Source: Hofstenia miamia
Taxonomy: Eukaryota > Xenacoelomorpha > Acoela
Direction: 5' to 3'
Length of the DNA stretch: 64,000 nucleotides
NCBI GenBank assembly: GCA_004352715.1
Contig: SCFE01000021.1
Coordinates: 1,163,605 to 1,227,604, forward strand
Position 1 is the stretch's first letter. Each line of letters opens with the position of its first letter. Below are positions 10,345 to 20,886 of this stretch, piece by piece. Under the pieces are notes generated by a model that saw nothing but the letters and a program-made list of their open reading frames with translations, was not told where the DNA came from and made no database searches. The position numbers and the translations under genes were made by a program.

Positions 10345-11942
10345 CCGGATAAAGTTGCAATTTTTGGCGCAATTTTGGCCATTTCAGTTTGTACGCAACT
10401 TTAACGCAATTTCAAGGTTTTCACGCAATTTTAACGCAACTTTACCACAAAACTTCGCTATTTGTCAAACAATTGAATTAAACTTCACTCTAATTTCGTC
10501 GCGTATGTTGCAATATAGCGCAATTTGACCTCAATTCTGATTGGCTGGTCCTGTTAAAATATATCGTATCGAATAAATAAGCATTCCGAATCTGAGAAAC
10601 ATAAAAATAACGTCAAGAACTCTACAAATCGCCAGCAAACCTTACATCAGTTGGAAACAAATCCCGGGAAGAGAAATATTTTTGCTACAGAGCTTACGCA
10701 AATGATAGTTGGCGCTAATATTACAATTTTCAAAGCCGACAATGAGAAATTTAAAGCTTTTATGGAGAAGTGGACGGGTCAAAGCGTTCCCAGCCAGTCT
10801 GTTATCAGAAAAAATTATGTTTCAATTGAGTTTAATAACACTATTAAACAAGTGCAAGAGCAGATTGGGAATAAAGATTACTTCATAGAAATTGATGAAG
10901 ACACGGATGCCAATGGCCGTTCAATTTTTGGGTTATTGATTGGTTCGTTAGACACTGTTAAAAAGCCTTATTTAATTGAGGTCAAAGAAGTTGATAAAGT
11001 TGACAGCACTGTCGTCAATCAGTTTATTAACTCTAATTTATCTCAGTTTTTAGGAGTTGTTGATTATAGCAAATTTCGATTACTGGTTTCTGATGGAGCT
11101 GCATACATGGTAAAATCTGGCCGTGAGTTGAAAAGTTTTTATCCTAATTTGAGGCATATCACTTGCTTAGCCCACGGTCTGCACAGAATTGCGGAACTTG
11201 TGCGCACTAACTGCAAAATTGCTGATGAATTTATTACCAAAACAAATTCATTGTTTGTTCATAGCAATCGAAGAAAACGTCTATTCAAAGAGCGAACGGG
11301 TTTGCCACTTCCACCTCAAGTAATAAAAACACGTTGGAATACTTGGTTATTGTCGTGTTATTACTATAATGAAAACCTAGACATAATCTCACAGTTCTTG
11401 ACATTTTTAACAGAAGAAGAAGATTCAGACTTATTGAGAACACTGCGATTTTTTGAGTGACGATCGTGTCCATGAACAACTGGAATTTGTTTCTGGTAAC
11501 TTCCGAAATTTGAGTTCCAGTATCACCAAGTTAGAAGGCAGACTGGGTCTGGTAGATGCTATCGCAATTATTAACTCAGTTATCACCGATTTAAGTTTTG
11601 AGCCTTATCGTAAAAAACTCGGCAATTTATTGGACAAAAACCCTGATTTTTGGGAATTCCATGGGTTTGCCAAAGCCATCGCTACAACTCCTATCAACAA
11701 CGAGAATCTGGAGGCTGCTTTGTACCGAAATGCCCCTCTTGTGTCTTGTGAGATCGAACGAGTATTTTCATCAGTGGATGAAACTCTGTCGTCTAAACGA
11801 CGCAATTTGACTGTTGGAAACTTAAAACATCTCATGATAATTAAATGGCACTCATAATAAACATGTTTTTCACGCAACTTTTCACCAAGTTTTAGCGCAA
11901 TTTTTAACGCAATTTTAGCTACTTTTTAACGCAACTTTATCC
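10345..11942 (+). mobile_element. hAT element, about 1.6 kb, with direct subterminal repeats
   Basis: Terminal inverted repeats CCGGATAAAGTTGC lie at 10345-10358 and, inverted, at 11929-11942. Inside both ends the motif CGCAAYTTT recurs: about five copies at 10365-10440 and four at 11870-11940, all in the same orientation. hAT transposases bind such subterminal motifs. The element encloses a hAT transposase gene. I could not find a clean 8-bp target duplication, so the outer borders may be off by a few bases. Confidence 0.75.
10558..11857 (+). pseudogene. hAT transposase, one frameshift, N-terminus incomplete
   Basis: Cut-and-paste transposase of the hAT superfamily. The open frame starts after a stop at 10555 with SEKHKNNVKNSTNRQQ, resembling the end of a BED/CGGBP1-like zinc finger; the first part of the finger is missing. 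Then come YFIEIDEDTDANGRSIFGLL (first strand of the RNase H fold with the likely first catalytic Asp), LLVSDGAAYMVKSG, and ITCLAHGLHRIAELV with the CxxH pair typical of hAT. This frame ends at the TGA at 11458-11460. A second frame from about 11453 continues with the C-terminal dimerisation domain (APLVSCEIERVFSSVDE, then KRRNLTVGNLKHLMI) and ends at 11857. The single shift near 11455 makes it a recent pseudogene or a sequencing error. Confidence 0.8.
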
Positions 11943-11952
11943 GGGAATTTTT

Positions 11953-12348
11953 ATATACAAAAGTTTAGTTATGATTTTCTGATAGGCCATCTCAGTAGTG
12001 ATCTCGTGAAAAATTTAGTGATATATAGCTTTGAAAATATTGCAAAAATAAGTCATTAAGATACATTTTAAAAATTTTTTCCATCCCTTGGAATCGCCAT
12101 TATTCAGAGAGATCAACAAAGTCAACAGTAAAATTGCTCAGAAACCGGAATATAAGAGAAAATGCTACGTTATGCAAAGAAATTAATAAATAGTTCAAGC
12201 TCAATTGCATTGCCAATAATATCCATTGTATATATATATCGCAATTGCTACAAATTGTGTGACAAATATTACTCCAAAAATGGATTACTTTTGAGTTAGT
12301 ACAATCAAAACTAATTTGATTTAAGCATGTTCTTAAAACACATACATT

Positions 12349-12352
<4 letters not shown>
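11953..12352. other. AT-rich DNA with no gene
   Basis: AT-rich spacer leading into a TA array (12353-12381) and a 352-N gap (12382-12733). Nothing recognised. Confidence 0.5.
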
Positions 12353-12381
<29 letters not shown>

Positions 12382-13089
12382 NNNNNNNNNNNNNNNNNNN
12401 NNNNNNNNNNNNNNNNNNNNNNNNNNNNNNNNNNNNNNNNNNNNNNNNNNNNNNNNNNNNNNNNNNNNNNNNNNNNNNNNNNNNNNNNNNNNNNNNNNNN
12501 NNNNNNNNNNNNNNNNNNNNNNNNNNNNNNNNNNNNNNNNNNNNNNNNNNNNNNNNNNNNNNNNNNNNNNNNNNNNNNNNNNNNNNNNNNNNNNNNNNNN
12601 NNNNNNNNNNNNNNNNNNNNNNNNNNNNNNNNNNNNNNNNNNNNNNNNNNNNNNNNNNNNNNNNNNNNNNNNNNNNNNNNNNNNNNNNNNNNNNNNNNNN
12701 NNNNNNNNNNNNNNNNNNNNNNNNNNNNNNNNNATATATATATATATATATACAGGGTGTCTCCAACTTAGTTTGAGCATTTTAACTATCTCTAATTTTT
12801 GAACGATGCAATGGATTTCAACATAACTTCATACACACCTAATATATAATTTGGTAATTTTTGACTTTTTGGGTAAAAGAAAACTATTTGTTTCCAAAAA
12901 AAATTTATTTCATCAAAGTTAGTTAGCAATTTTGTGCTGACGACGAGTAATGTTGGGAAAAAGAATGATGGCAGTGATGGGTTGGAGACACCTAGCTCGT
13001 AGCCAAGGGGATGCTAGGGATGAGTAACATCGAATAGAAAAAAAATTAGGTAAATTACCATCCCTGTAATAAATCACAAAGATGTCATT

Positions 13090-13310
13090 TGTTTGATAAA
13101 TGCGTACCATGCTCAACAAAAATCTTGTGGATAATGTCAGAGATCGCTCTGAAACTGAAGCCGGTTTGTTTTATTAGATCTCGTTTTGAAACGTGGCGAT
13201 CCTCATATATTAATCTTTCAAACATTTGGCCATTGTCCTCATTGCATAGTGAGGCAGGACGACGACCAGATGGAGAAGCGTCGGCAAAGCTTGTTCAAGA
13301 CACGATTCGA
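13090..13310 (-). pseudogene. Tc1/mariner transposase N-terminal helix-turn-helix remnant
   Basis: Minus-strand translation reads ASPSGRRPASLCNEDN, then QMFERLIYEDRHVSKRDL and IKQTGFSFRAISDIIHKIF before a stop. This has the layout of the paired-like HTH DNA-binding part of Tc1/mariner transposases: a basic GRP stretch, then helix-turn-helix with ISxIIHK in the recognition helix. The catalytic domain that should follow toward 12840 is absent, so the protein would at best bind the element ends. Confidence 0.55.
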
Positions 13311-13475
13311 TGTGTGTGATATACACAACCAATAAAATACGAACACGTGTAACTGATACGATAAGAATGCTCCCGCACTAATGTCTACATTCTATTTTTT
13401 CACGGGAAATACAACAAATAACATACACAATCATACAGTCTCATAACTTTTCGATCACACAAAGTACTAGAATGC

Positions 13476-13965
13476 TTGCCAGATACTTCAACCGATAAAT
13501 TTGTCCAAGTTGAACACCGCATTACTTCTTTAGATCGGGTCTATCATTTGACTTGTGAGCCAGTCTTCATCTTGTTTAATAGAATGTTAAAAGAGACATT
13601 AGAAGTGCTGAATATTGCTAGTCTTGCCTTTCAATCAAGAAATTATAATATTGTGAATTGCATTTCAATAGTTGAGGATTGTAAAAAAGAATATATGTTC
13701 AATTGCAAACGTATATAACATTGATGAAATATCTGATGATCTTGAATTTCTAGCTTTGAATTACATAGACAAAAGTAAAAGACCCAGCCGAAATCGAAAA
13801 ACAGGAAAAACCTCAACGAATTCATAACAGATATAAATATTCCTTCGACTAGACCTAATTCAGATGCCTTATAGAGAATGCCAACTTATTCATATTTACT
13901 TTGAAAAAGACATTGTAAAGCAAATTAGTTTTGAAGATTTTCAAAAAGAGTGGTTGAGTAAGCCA
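13476..13965 (+). pseudogene. unidentified coding-like DNA captured inside the mariner element
   Basis: Three consecutive plus-strand frames look like protein: 13476-13718 (includes RITSLDRVYHLTCEP and FNRMLKETLEVLNIASLAF), a piece near 13708-13825 (NIDEISDDLEFLALNYIDK), and 13864-13965 (YFEKDIVKQISFEDFQKEW). They are joined by frame changes. None resembles a transposase that I know. Position between mariner TIRs suggests capture of host or other mobile DNA. Function unknown. Confidence 0.35.
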
Positions 13966-14528
13966 AGAAAACTTTTTTTTTCAAAATTTTTTTCTTTGGG
14001 TTTGTTTTTTTTTTTTTTTTTTTTGTGTTTAAAAATTTTTAATTAATTTAAACTATGTGATCTTTTTTTTTCAATAAATTATTGTTCTAACCTCGTTCTA
14101 AATAAATTTATACAAAATATGTAGGTCAATATATGTAGTTTATTGAAATTATGTATTATTGTATGTCTAAAAAATATAGCATTTCTGTGAGTTTAAAATT
14201 GATAAAAAAGCATCCTTTGAAAAAAAATTGGCTACGGGCTTGAGACACACTGATATCTAGGAAGAAATGAGTGTGTTCTAGCTAAAAGATAAGAAAAGTT
14301 GAAAACAGAAAACGATTTTTCCGATTTAAAAAAAAGGAAAATGCACTTTTTCCTCAAAAGGTCATAACTGAAGTTAAAAGTGGCCGATTTCAAAAATTGG
14401 AAATGCAAATAAAATGCCATAATCTATAGTAGGTGTGTATGAAGTCATGTTGAAATCCATTGCATAGTTCAAAAATTAGAGATATTTAAAATTCTTAGAC
14501 TAAGAATGAGACACTCTGTATATTTATT

Positions 14529-14647
<119 letters not shown>

Positions 14648-14648
14648 G

Positions 14649-15452
14649 AAGGGTGGTTCAAAGACTCAACTTTTGAAATATTCATGTGCTACTCTACCAA
14701 AATCTTCCATTCACAATGAAAACCCTCAAGGCACCAAAAATTTTGGTTTTCTTGAAAAATAACTGCTAGCCTGAATTAGCATTAGCTTGGAAGACCTTTG
14801 TGCAAATAAATGGTTGTTGGGGTTCATTTGCATCAGCTTGAAGAATTGCTTGTGCCCTCTGTTCTTTAGTACTTGGCATGATATCAATTTCTGAAAGGTA
14901 CCATACATAGCGAACAATCTTTTCAGTTGTCACTCCAGAAATTGTTGATTTTTGCATAATCCCTTAGATTCTTCAAACATACAAGTCACTTTCACAGCAA
15001 GCGGAGCAGCGATCCATGCCTTAACATAAAACTTGAAAAAATGCACACACATTAAGAAGCGCTGTTTCTTCACTGCAAGTTAGATGAAACTGACTACAGA
15101 ACAACTACACTTTGAAAGTTTAGTTAACCTTAGCCATCCATGATGGTTAGTTCCAGGTTTCGAAATCTGGTTTCACGAGATAGTGGTTGTGCTTCTTTCA
15201 ATGCTCTATCAATAAACTATTTTATTTTCCATTGACATCCCCAAAACCATATATTTGCATGAATGTCGTTCAAACTACAGCTATTTCAGGTTAGAAGTTG
15301 TTTTTTCAAAAAACTAAAATCTTAGGGGTCTTGAGGAACCCCAAATATAAATATTTTCAAAAATATTTCATAGAGTGTTTTTATTGTGAATGAAATGTTT
15401 TGGCAGAGTAGCTCATAAACATTTCAAAATTCGAGTTTTTGAACTACCCTAT
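14649..15452 (-). mobile_element. TIR element with long inverted ends, family uncertain
   Basis: The left end GGGTGGTTCAAAGACTCAAC and the right end (reverse complement GGGTAGTTCAAAAACTCGAA) begin inverted repeats that remain alignable for roughly 100 bp or more. TA-rich sequence flanks both ends, as for Tc1/mariner. The interior has two overlapping minus-strand open frames (14726-14917 and 14766-14957). The second reads STISGVTTEKIVRYVWYLSE, then STKEQRAQAILQADANEPQ. I do not recognise a transposase in it. It is either a deleted mariner-type element or a less common TIR family. Confidence 0.5.
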
Positions 15453-16950
15453 TATATACCTTATATATATATTGCATTTAATCAATACTAGTGATTAAGC
15501 TGAAGTATGCTAATTTTTCAAAATTTGTGCACATCCCTCTGAAACGAATTATTCAACTTCATCAAAAATGCTACCCAAGCAAACATTTAGACATATTGCA
15601 GTTTCTGCATCAAAGTAGACTGTCTCCTCGCAGCATTTGTTTGACGAAATATCTATGCTTCAATGTCTAGATTGGCAACAAGACGTTATAGAAACAATCC
15701 TACCACTGCGTCGGTTTCTTAATTCGCTTACATTAGTTATGATGAAAATAGTACTTAATGAAAGTGAGCTCTAACCTCCAAAAAATTTCAAAAAAATTTA
15801 TATTGGCCAGATATAATAATTTCATTTAAATTGTCCAATGCAGCACTTTACTACTTCAGCAGTACAAAAAGGATTTCTAAGATTTTGTGAAAACTTTGAC
15901 AAGGTATTTGTTCTTTCAATAAATAAGATAATAAGGTAATATACAATTTTTTTCAGTGTTTCTTACTTTCTTAGTGTAGGGATTTGTGACTCTTGTTTCA
16001 ATTTTTAAATCCAAATTACATTTATACCAGTATTTCATTAGTGGCAATTTTTATTGCAGTAAATTTTCACAAATCGAATTTCTGTGTTATATCACTTATG
16101 GATAACTAAAGAAAGTTCTCGATAGACAATCACGTAAAGTTGATTGGACATGTAATTGGCCAATGAGGGTGAATAGTGAGTATATTGTGTTCTGTCTACT
16201 CTAGCTGCTCTGCAAAAAACCGCTGTATTATTTAGACAACTTCAATGAAATTCGACCCTGTTAACTTTTTAATGAATTCCTGATGAGAAAATACACTTTC
16301 TGATCTTCGTTGACTTGACCGAATTAAATGATTAAGTCTCAACAGCTCTGAGAGCTCTTGTAAGCCAGCTGTTGACTCAGTGATTAGAGTGCATTTGTGT
16401 CATAAAGCAGGTGAAGATGTTTTGAATATTGAATTGTGCAACTTAATTCCATTATACGTAGAGCAGAAATTTTGTTTACAATTAATGGCATGTGAAAGAA
16501 AATAACATTTCCACTAAAAACAGGATTTCTATATGAATAACAGCCATTCTTAACATAGAAAGTCTAAATATTTTAAGACAATCTGCTAAGCGCTGATTTT
16601 GCTAAAATACAACATTTGGAAGAGAAAGAGTACATTTCTTCATTCAAAAAGCAATGCAAAGTGAATGGCAGTACATATCTATTATTTTTGTAGGGTCCCC
16701 TCAACATTTTATGTTTGTAATAAGCTAACACTCATTCCCATTACTGTACTCTTATGGTGAGAAATTTAAGTAGAAAACAGCATTCCAAAAATATGATGGC
16801 GATTCGATTGTGCGTTCCAATGTATTATAATCGAATAACTGGACCGGATTTCTTTTCCTCTTAACCGGTTTGAACCAGATGCTTAAAAATGCCTAGTTAC
16901 CTACGTCCGTCGAAGTATTAGAGTCCGTAATTTAAGATATATCAGCAAAA
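15453..16950. other. AT-rich DNA; one coding-like plus-strand stretch
   Basis: Mostly non-coding. At about 15640-15775 one plus-strand frame is open for some 45 codons (FDEISMLQCLDWQQDV, LPLRRFLNSLTLVMM) and ends at TAA; it may be a remnant of an unidentified transposon or gene. GTGCACATCCCT at 15528 resembles an inverted hAT-like end. Nothing else is supported. Confidence 0.4.
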
Positions 16951-16959
16951 GATTCAAAA

Positions 16960-17360
16960 CTTCTACAAACATTTGATATTCGTATTTAATCACAAACATT
17001 AAAAAATATAGCTTTACTGAATATGACCATTGTGAAGATAGTGATTAAGTTGTAAAATATTATAATTTTATGTATATTAATACATATTAAAACATACATA
17101 GAAACTCCTCAGTGTCTACAAATGCTTTGTAGTGAAATAATTAACTGTTTTGTTGAAAAATTTGTTGTTGGGTTTTGTGGGGCAGATTTTTATTCCTGTG
17201 GTATCGTGTAAGACTTGCAGTGTTGAATTGCAGCAATTTCCTTTGATGTGGTGGTTTGTGGGTCGAAAAAATGCCATCTACGGCAAGATTGGTCCTCACT
17301 CTTTCATAATTGTCTAAAATTGCTATAGCTGGCATTCTTTCTACCATCACCTTGTTCGTT
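16960..17360 (-). repeat. dispersed repeat, copy A (partner at 56560-56880)
   Basis: Stretches such as TGTATATTAATACATATTAA, CTCAGTGTCTACAAAT and TTCCTGTG(G/T)TAT occur in the same order and spacing here and near 56690-56820, so the two are diverged copies of one repeat. A minus-strand open frame at 17141-17350 (69 codons; RMPAIAILDNYERVRTNLAV, then HKPPHQRKLLQFNTAS) lies in this copy and is not preserved in the other. The hAT-type end GATCCGCCACTG at 17720-17731 may mark its right border. Family unknown. Confidence 0.5.
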
Positions 17361-17369
17361 TGTGTGAAG

Positions 17370-18555
17370 AAACGACACAGAATTTTCAGCCGCTCATTCT
17401 TTATGACACCATTTGACTTGCAGTCTTAGTCTTATCCAATTAATTTCCTGTTTCTAAGCCAGTTCTGCATATTCAAACTCTCGTTTATAAGTGTGTCTTA
17501 ACTTGTCATGTTTGAAATTATAGTCATTAAGTGGTAATCCTCACACGTTTTAAATACATGCTTAGTTATAGTCATATCGACTATTGATCTAATTAAAATT
17601 ACCTATTAATATAAATAGACCCAAAATATATTGCCAAGTTTGAGCATGGATATGCATATAAACTTTATATAAAATTTGTCTGAAAAACGTTTTCTATAAG
17701 TATATACTCCATCAGAATTGCCTAGATCCGCCACTGTGTGTATAGTATAGGATGACTTGAAAGGCTAAACAGGGCATTATTTAATATCAGTAAGAAAAAG
17801 CTAATGACTTTTTGTGATATAATATTCTTGGAAATTGGAAAGAAAACATTGCAAAAATAGGAATAATGGAAATATCTGCCCAGCATACTGAAAATTAATC
17901 AGCAAAATGTCCGTTTGAAACCCTTTTGTTTTTCACTGTTTTTCAGATTTCTTTCCACAGTTTCTTTCACATTCAGTAGAACCAGTTGAATTTCATTTTC
18001 GATTGAGAACTAATGCATAGTTATTACCAAGAAAGTAAAGATCCAACACACACCCTTTTGAATTTGTTGTAAAAAAATCTTCCATATATATCATTTTGTT
18101 TTTGTAGAAATTGGCAAACATGAAACAATAAATTTTCTTAAAAATTCCATAATAACGAAGTTTCTCACCATGCGTTAGTATTAATGGTTTCATTTTATCA
18201 ATTTTGATCTTCATTGCATTTGCAAAGAATATAATCATTTGTCTACTTATTTAATATTTTTCAAGAATTCAAAGCTGCGTTATTTGACATTTAATTTATT
18301 TCCTATATTGATTATAAATATAAAAAATTAGTTAATTGGAATTTCTTTGACATTCTGCAAAAATTTTCCGCAATTTTAAATGGGAAATACGAAATTATAG
18401 ATTTTCAAGAAGTTTACTATTTAATTAATCAGTCATAAAATATCTGAAACATTGCCTTTTGTATTTCAAACGTTCTGTCAAGATCTTAAAGTTTGTGTAA
18501 AAATGTCATATTCTACATGTGAATTCATTGATAAATTCTATAGTGTTTGCACACT
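17370..18555. other. AT-rich DNA, no gene seen
   Basis: No coding or paired repeat apart from the hAT-like end at 17720-17731 (reverse complement CAGTGGCGGATC). Confidence 0.5.
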
Positions 18556-18559
18556 TGCT

Positions 18560-18860
18560 TTAAAAATATTAATTTAGCCGGGTCGAGTCAAAAAACCTTG
18601 TCGGTGAGTCGGGCAAAGACTCAAGATTCTGGATATACATTAATTGAAATTGAACGCATACATTTTAGTTTAAATGATCAGATCTTACGTTATCCTTTCT
18701 ATAATTGGATTTGCTATAATTATTTTAAATATGATAAAAGTAATAAAGAAAGAGATCTTTTTATTTTTACAATCCGAATCTGGTCGGATATGGAATTGTT
18801 TGGGCCGGGTCTGGTAGAGTCAAGAAAAGTCTACTAGTTTCCAGGCTTGATGCCCAACCA
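18560..18860. mobile_element. small TIR element, copy A (partner at 22030-22320)
   Basis: Shared ordered blocks with 22030-22320 include AAGATTC(T/A)GGAT, a central AT-rich part with ATTTGTTATAATTAT-like sequence, and a GGGTCGGGTCTG-like right part. G-rich left and right ends flank an AT-rich centre, as in hAT-derived MITEs. A 96-codon open frame crosses this copy but is not conserved in the partner, so I treat it as non-coding. Confidence 0.5.
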
Positions 18861-19029
18861 ACGAAATATGCAATGGGCCTTCTTATTAAATACTAATGTA
18901 TTCATGTTTTTTGTGAAAACCCACAAATCCCAACTGTTCACTACAGATCATTATCGCATTCGAACACTTCTTTCATCAATCCAATAGAACTTTGTACATG
19001 GGTTCCGCACACAGAGTCTATCAATTAGA

Positions 19030-19432
19030 CAGGACCATAATACACGGATTCAGGGTTAGGAGGGGTTGAACCCCCTGGAAGGTCAGGCAACCTCTCCTAG
19101 ACAACAAAGCTATAAGAAAAATCAGAATGTGAAAATGAAATTTGTTAATTCAATTGTTGAAACATTGCTCCTAATAATGCAATTCTAAAGTTTATTTTGT
19201 CTATATTTTCAAAAAATTCGCCCCGCCTTTGGTCACTTACTTGATCACTATACTAGATGACCTCACAAATCAGAAAATCCGCGTAAGCCCATGGATGCAG
19301 CAAAAATAAAATGGTGTACAGACTTAGTAAAATTTTATTTTATTTTATAAAGAAAGTCGAAATTCTCATCAACATCAACCCCTCTTAAGTGCGCATCGAC
19401 CCCCTTAGGTTATTATGCTGGCTACGGGCCTG
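19030..19432. repeat. probable non-autonomous hAT-like repeat
   Basis: The left part reads CGGATTCAGGGTTAGGAGGG followed by GAACCCCCTGG; the right part has CGACCCCCTTAGG and ends GGCTACGGGCCTG. G-run/C-run flanks and a CAGGCCCGTAGCC end (reverse complement) are seen in many hAT MITEs. No coding between them. Borders uncertain. Confidence 0.35.
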
Positions 19433-19439
19433 CACGAAT

Positions 19440-20420
19440 TGGAACAAATAATTATAATGAACACATTAAACTATCTAGAAGAATTTTTATAGTTATAATA
19501 ATATATAAGTATGATAATCTTTTTTATAATTATATGAACGAAATACTTAATGGGACTGGCAATTGGATCATATTCAATGGGAATAGATCTAGAAAAAATG
19601 AACCCAGCAGAATCCTATGCAGTACACTCTAAATTTTACATTCCTTTTGAATGAAAATGCTACAAAATTTTTCTTCCACATAAATTTTCTCAAAAACTTA
19701 GCTGTTTGATTTGCTGTTATTGTGGAAAACTCATTGTTATACTCATCTACTGCTATTTGTTTAGGTACCTAAAGTTCTTGTGATTCAGGTAGGATCCTCT
19801 GAAATCAAGTGGTATTTCTCAGGGCAAAACACAGCTCATTCCTGGTTCGCCCGAAACGCAAATGATGGCGGTGGTTGTTAATCAGAAGCTGGGGCTAATT
19901 TACGTTAACCCTTAACCCTATTTTTACCGGAGTTCCTTTAAGGTAACAGAAAATTTTTTTCACATGTTTGAACAATTTTATTCAAGCCTGTTAAAAATGT
20001 TGAAGCTGATTTTTTTTCAATGAAAAATCTTATTATAAAAGCATTCAAGTTGTTTCCATATTTAGAATTCAGATAATGAGTCGGTCTAATGTCCATGGGA
20101 ACAACAACTGCCGTAAAATATTTTGTTTTTTGAAGACAAATTGGGTGAATGACGTACAAACACGAATTTTAAGAGGAAAAAGAACGAGAAGATAGTTTTC
20201 TATCTTGTGGTAGTTTCAGATTTTAAATATTTTCATTTTTTAGGGAGTTACAAGCCCTTAAAACCCATTACAGATTATGAAAACCTCCTCTTAGAATTGG
20301 GGTCAACCAAGTAAAACAGTATATTTCCATTGTTCTATAAATGAAACCATATTTTATGGTTTTGAAGCAATTTTGAAATTTCTTAATTAAAAAATTTCAT
20401 TTTTACTTTTTCAATTTTTA
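19440..20420. other. AT-rich DNA with one GC-richer block
   Basis: A block at about 19790-19915 (CCTGGTTCGCCCGAAACGC, GATGGCGGTGGTTGTTAATC) is clearly richer in G+C than its surroundings and could be a SINE core or an old conserved element. It has no long open frame. The rest shows nothing. Confidence 0.35.
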
Positions 20421-20424
20421 AAAT

Positions 20425-20575
20425 GCACCAGATTGGGGTAGGGCTGCAGATTTGCTTGGGTTGTGTCTGGGTCCAAATGCTTGATTAAGTAGGCACGAGG
20501 TTGGATTCGGGTTTGGCCTTAAGCCAATTAGATTCGGATGTGGTCTAGGTTCGGATTATAGAATCCGGTTTCAAC
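20425..20575. repeat. G-rich subterminal-repeat segment (GGGTTTGG/GGTTCGGA)
   Basis: Repeated variants of GGTTCGG and GGGTTTGG over about 130 bp (for example TTGGATTCGGGTTTGG and CTAGGTTCGGATTATAG). This composition matches the ends of the hAT-like elements elsewhere in the window. A second end is not identified. Confidence 0.3.
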
Positions 20576-20650
20576 ATTGGTATGGAGTAGAGACACCCAT
20601 CCCAACAACCAATCTGAACTTAGCGTGTTTCTGGTGAAAGACGTTATCAC

Positions 20651-20734
20651 CTGTCGATGACGTGCAGTCCACGCGAAGAAAAATCATGCTCTGATTGCAT
20701 GGTTGAGCACAACTTGGAATCCTAAAGTTTCCTC
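20651..20734 (-). CDS. candidate 84-nt exon, Cys-containing
   Basis: On the minus strand GTGAAAATAGCAG precedes 84 nt ending ACAG, then GTGATAAC. The frame (phase 1 to 1) reads GNFRIPSCAQPCNQSMIF then LRVDCTSST. The open frame continues past the donor for another 28 codons to a stop, so it may instead be one longer terminal exon or a chance frame. Acceptor pyrimidine content is poor. Protein not recognised. Confidence 0.3.
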
Positions 20735-20845
20735 CTGCTATTTTCACTATAGAAGTTTCATTTATATTCATAATAATCATGGAGTATTGAATTATTGTTT
20801 GATTTGTAATGATTTTATTATACATAATGCTTAAATAACAGCAAT

Positions 20846-20850
<5 letters not shown>

Positions 20851-20880
<30 letters not shown>
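20851..20880. repeat. (TA)n microsatellite
   Basis: About 30 bp of TA repeat. Confidence 0.9.

Positions 20881-20884
<4 letters not shown>

Positions 20885-20886
<2 letters not shown>

Larger units (their letters stand above)
12753..14518 (-). mobile_element. Tc1/mariner-type element with about 89-bp TIRs and foreign interior
   Basis: The left end begins CAGGGTGTCTCCAACTTAG and the right end, reverse-complemented, CAGAGTGTCTCATTCTTAG. The inverted repeats stay alignable for about 89 bp, up to CTTCATACACACCTA. TA lies on both sides. The left half carries a minus-strand transposase helix-turn-helix domain, but no DDE domain is found. The centre (about 13440-13970) holds plus-strand coding-like DNA of different character, suggesting the catalytic part was replaced by captured sequence. 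Confidence 0.7.

Noticed and set aside
16340-16370. 14-nt unit CTCTGAGAGCTCTT between AACAG and GTAAGC on the plus strand
   Set aside because: Palindromic and lacking a pyrimidine tract; isolated, so treated as chance.
18547-18837. 96-codon plus-strand frame
   Set aside because: Lies across a small repeat element and is not preserved in the second copy at 22.0-22.3 kb.
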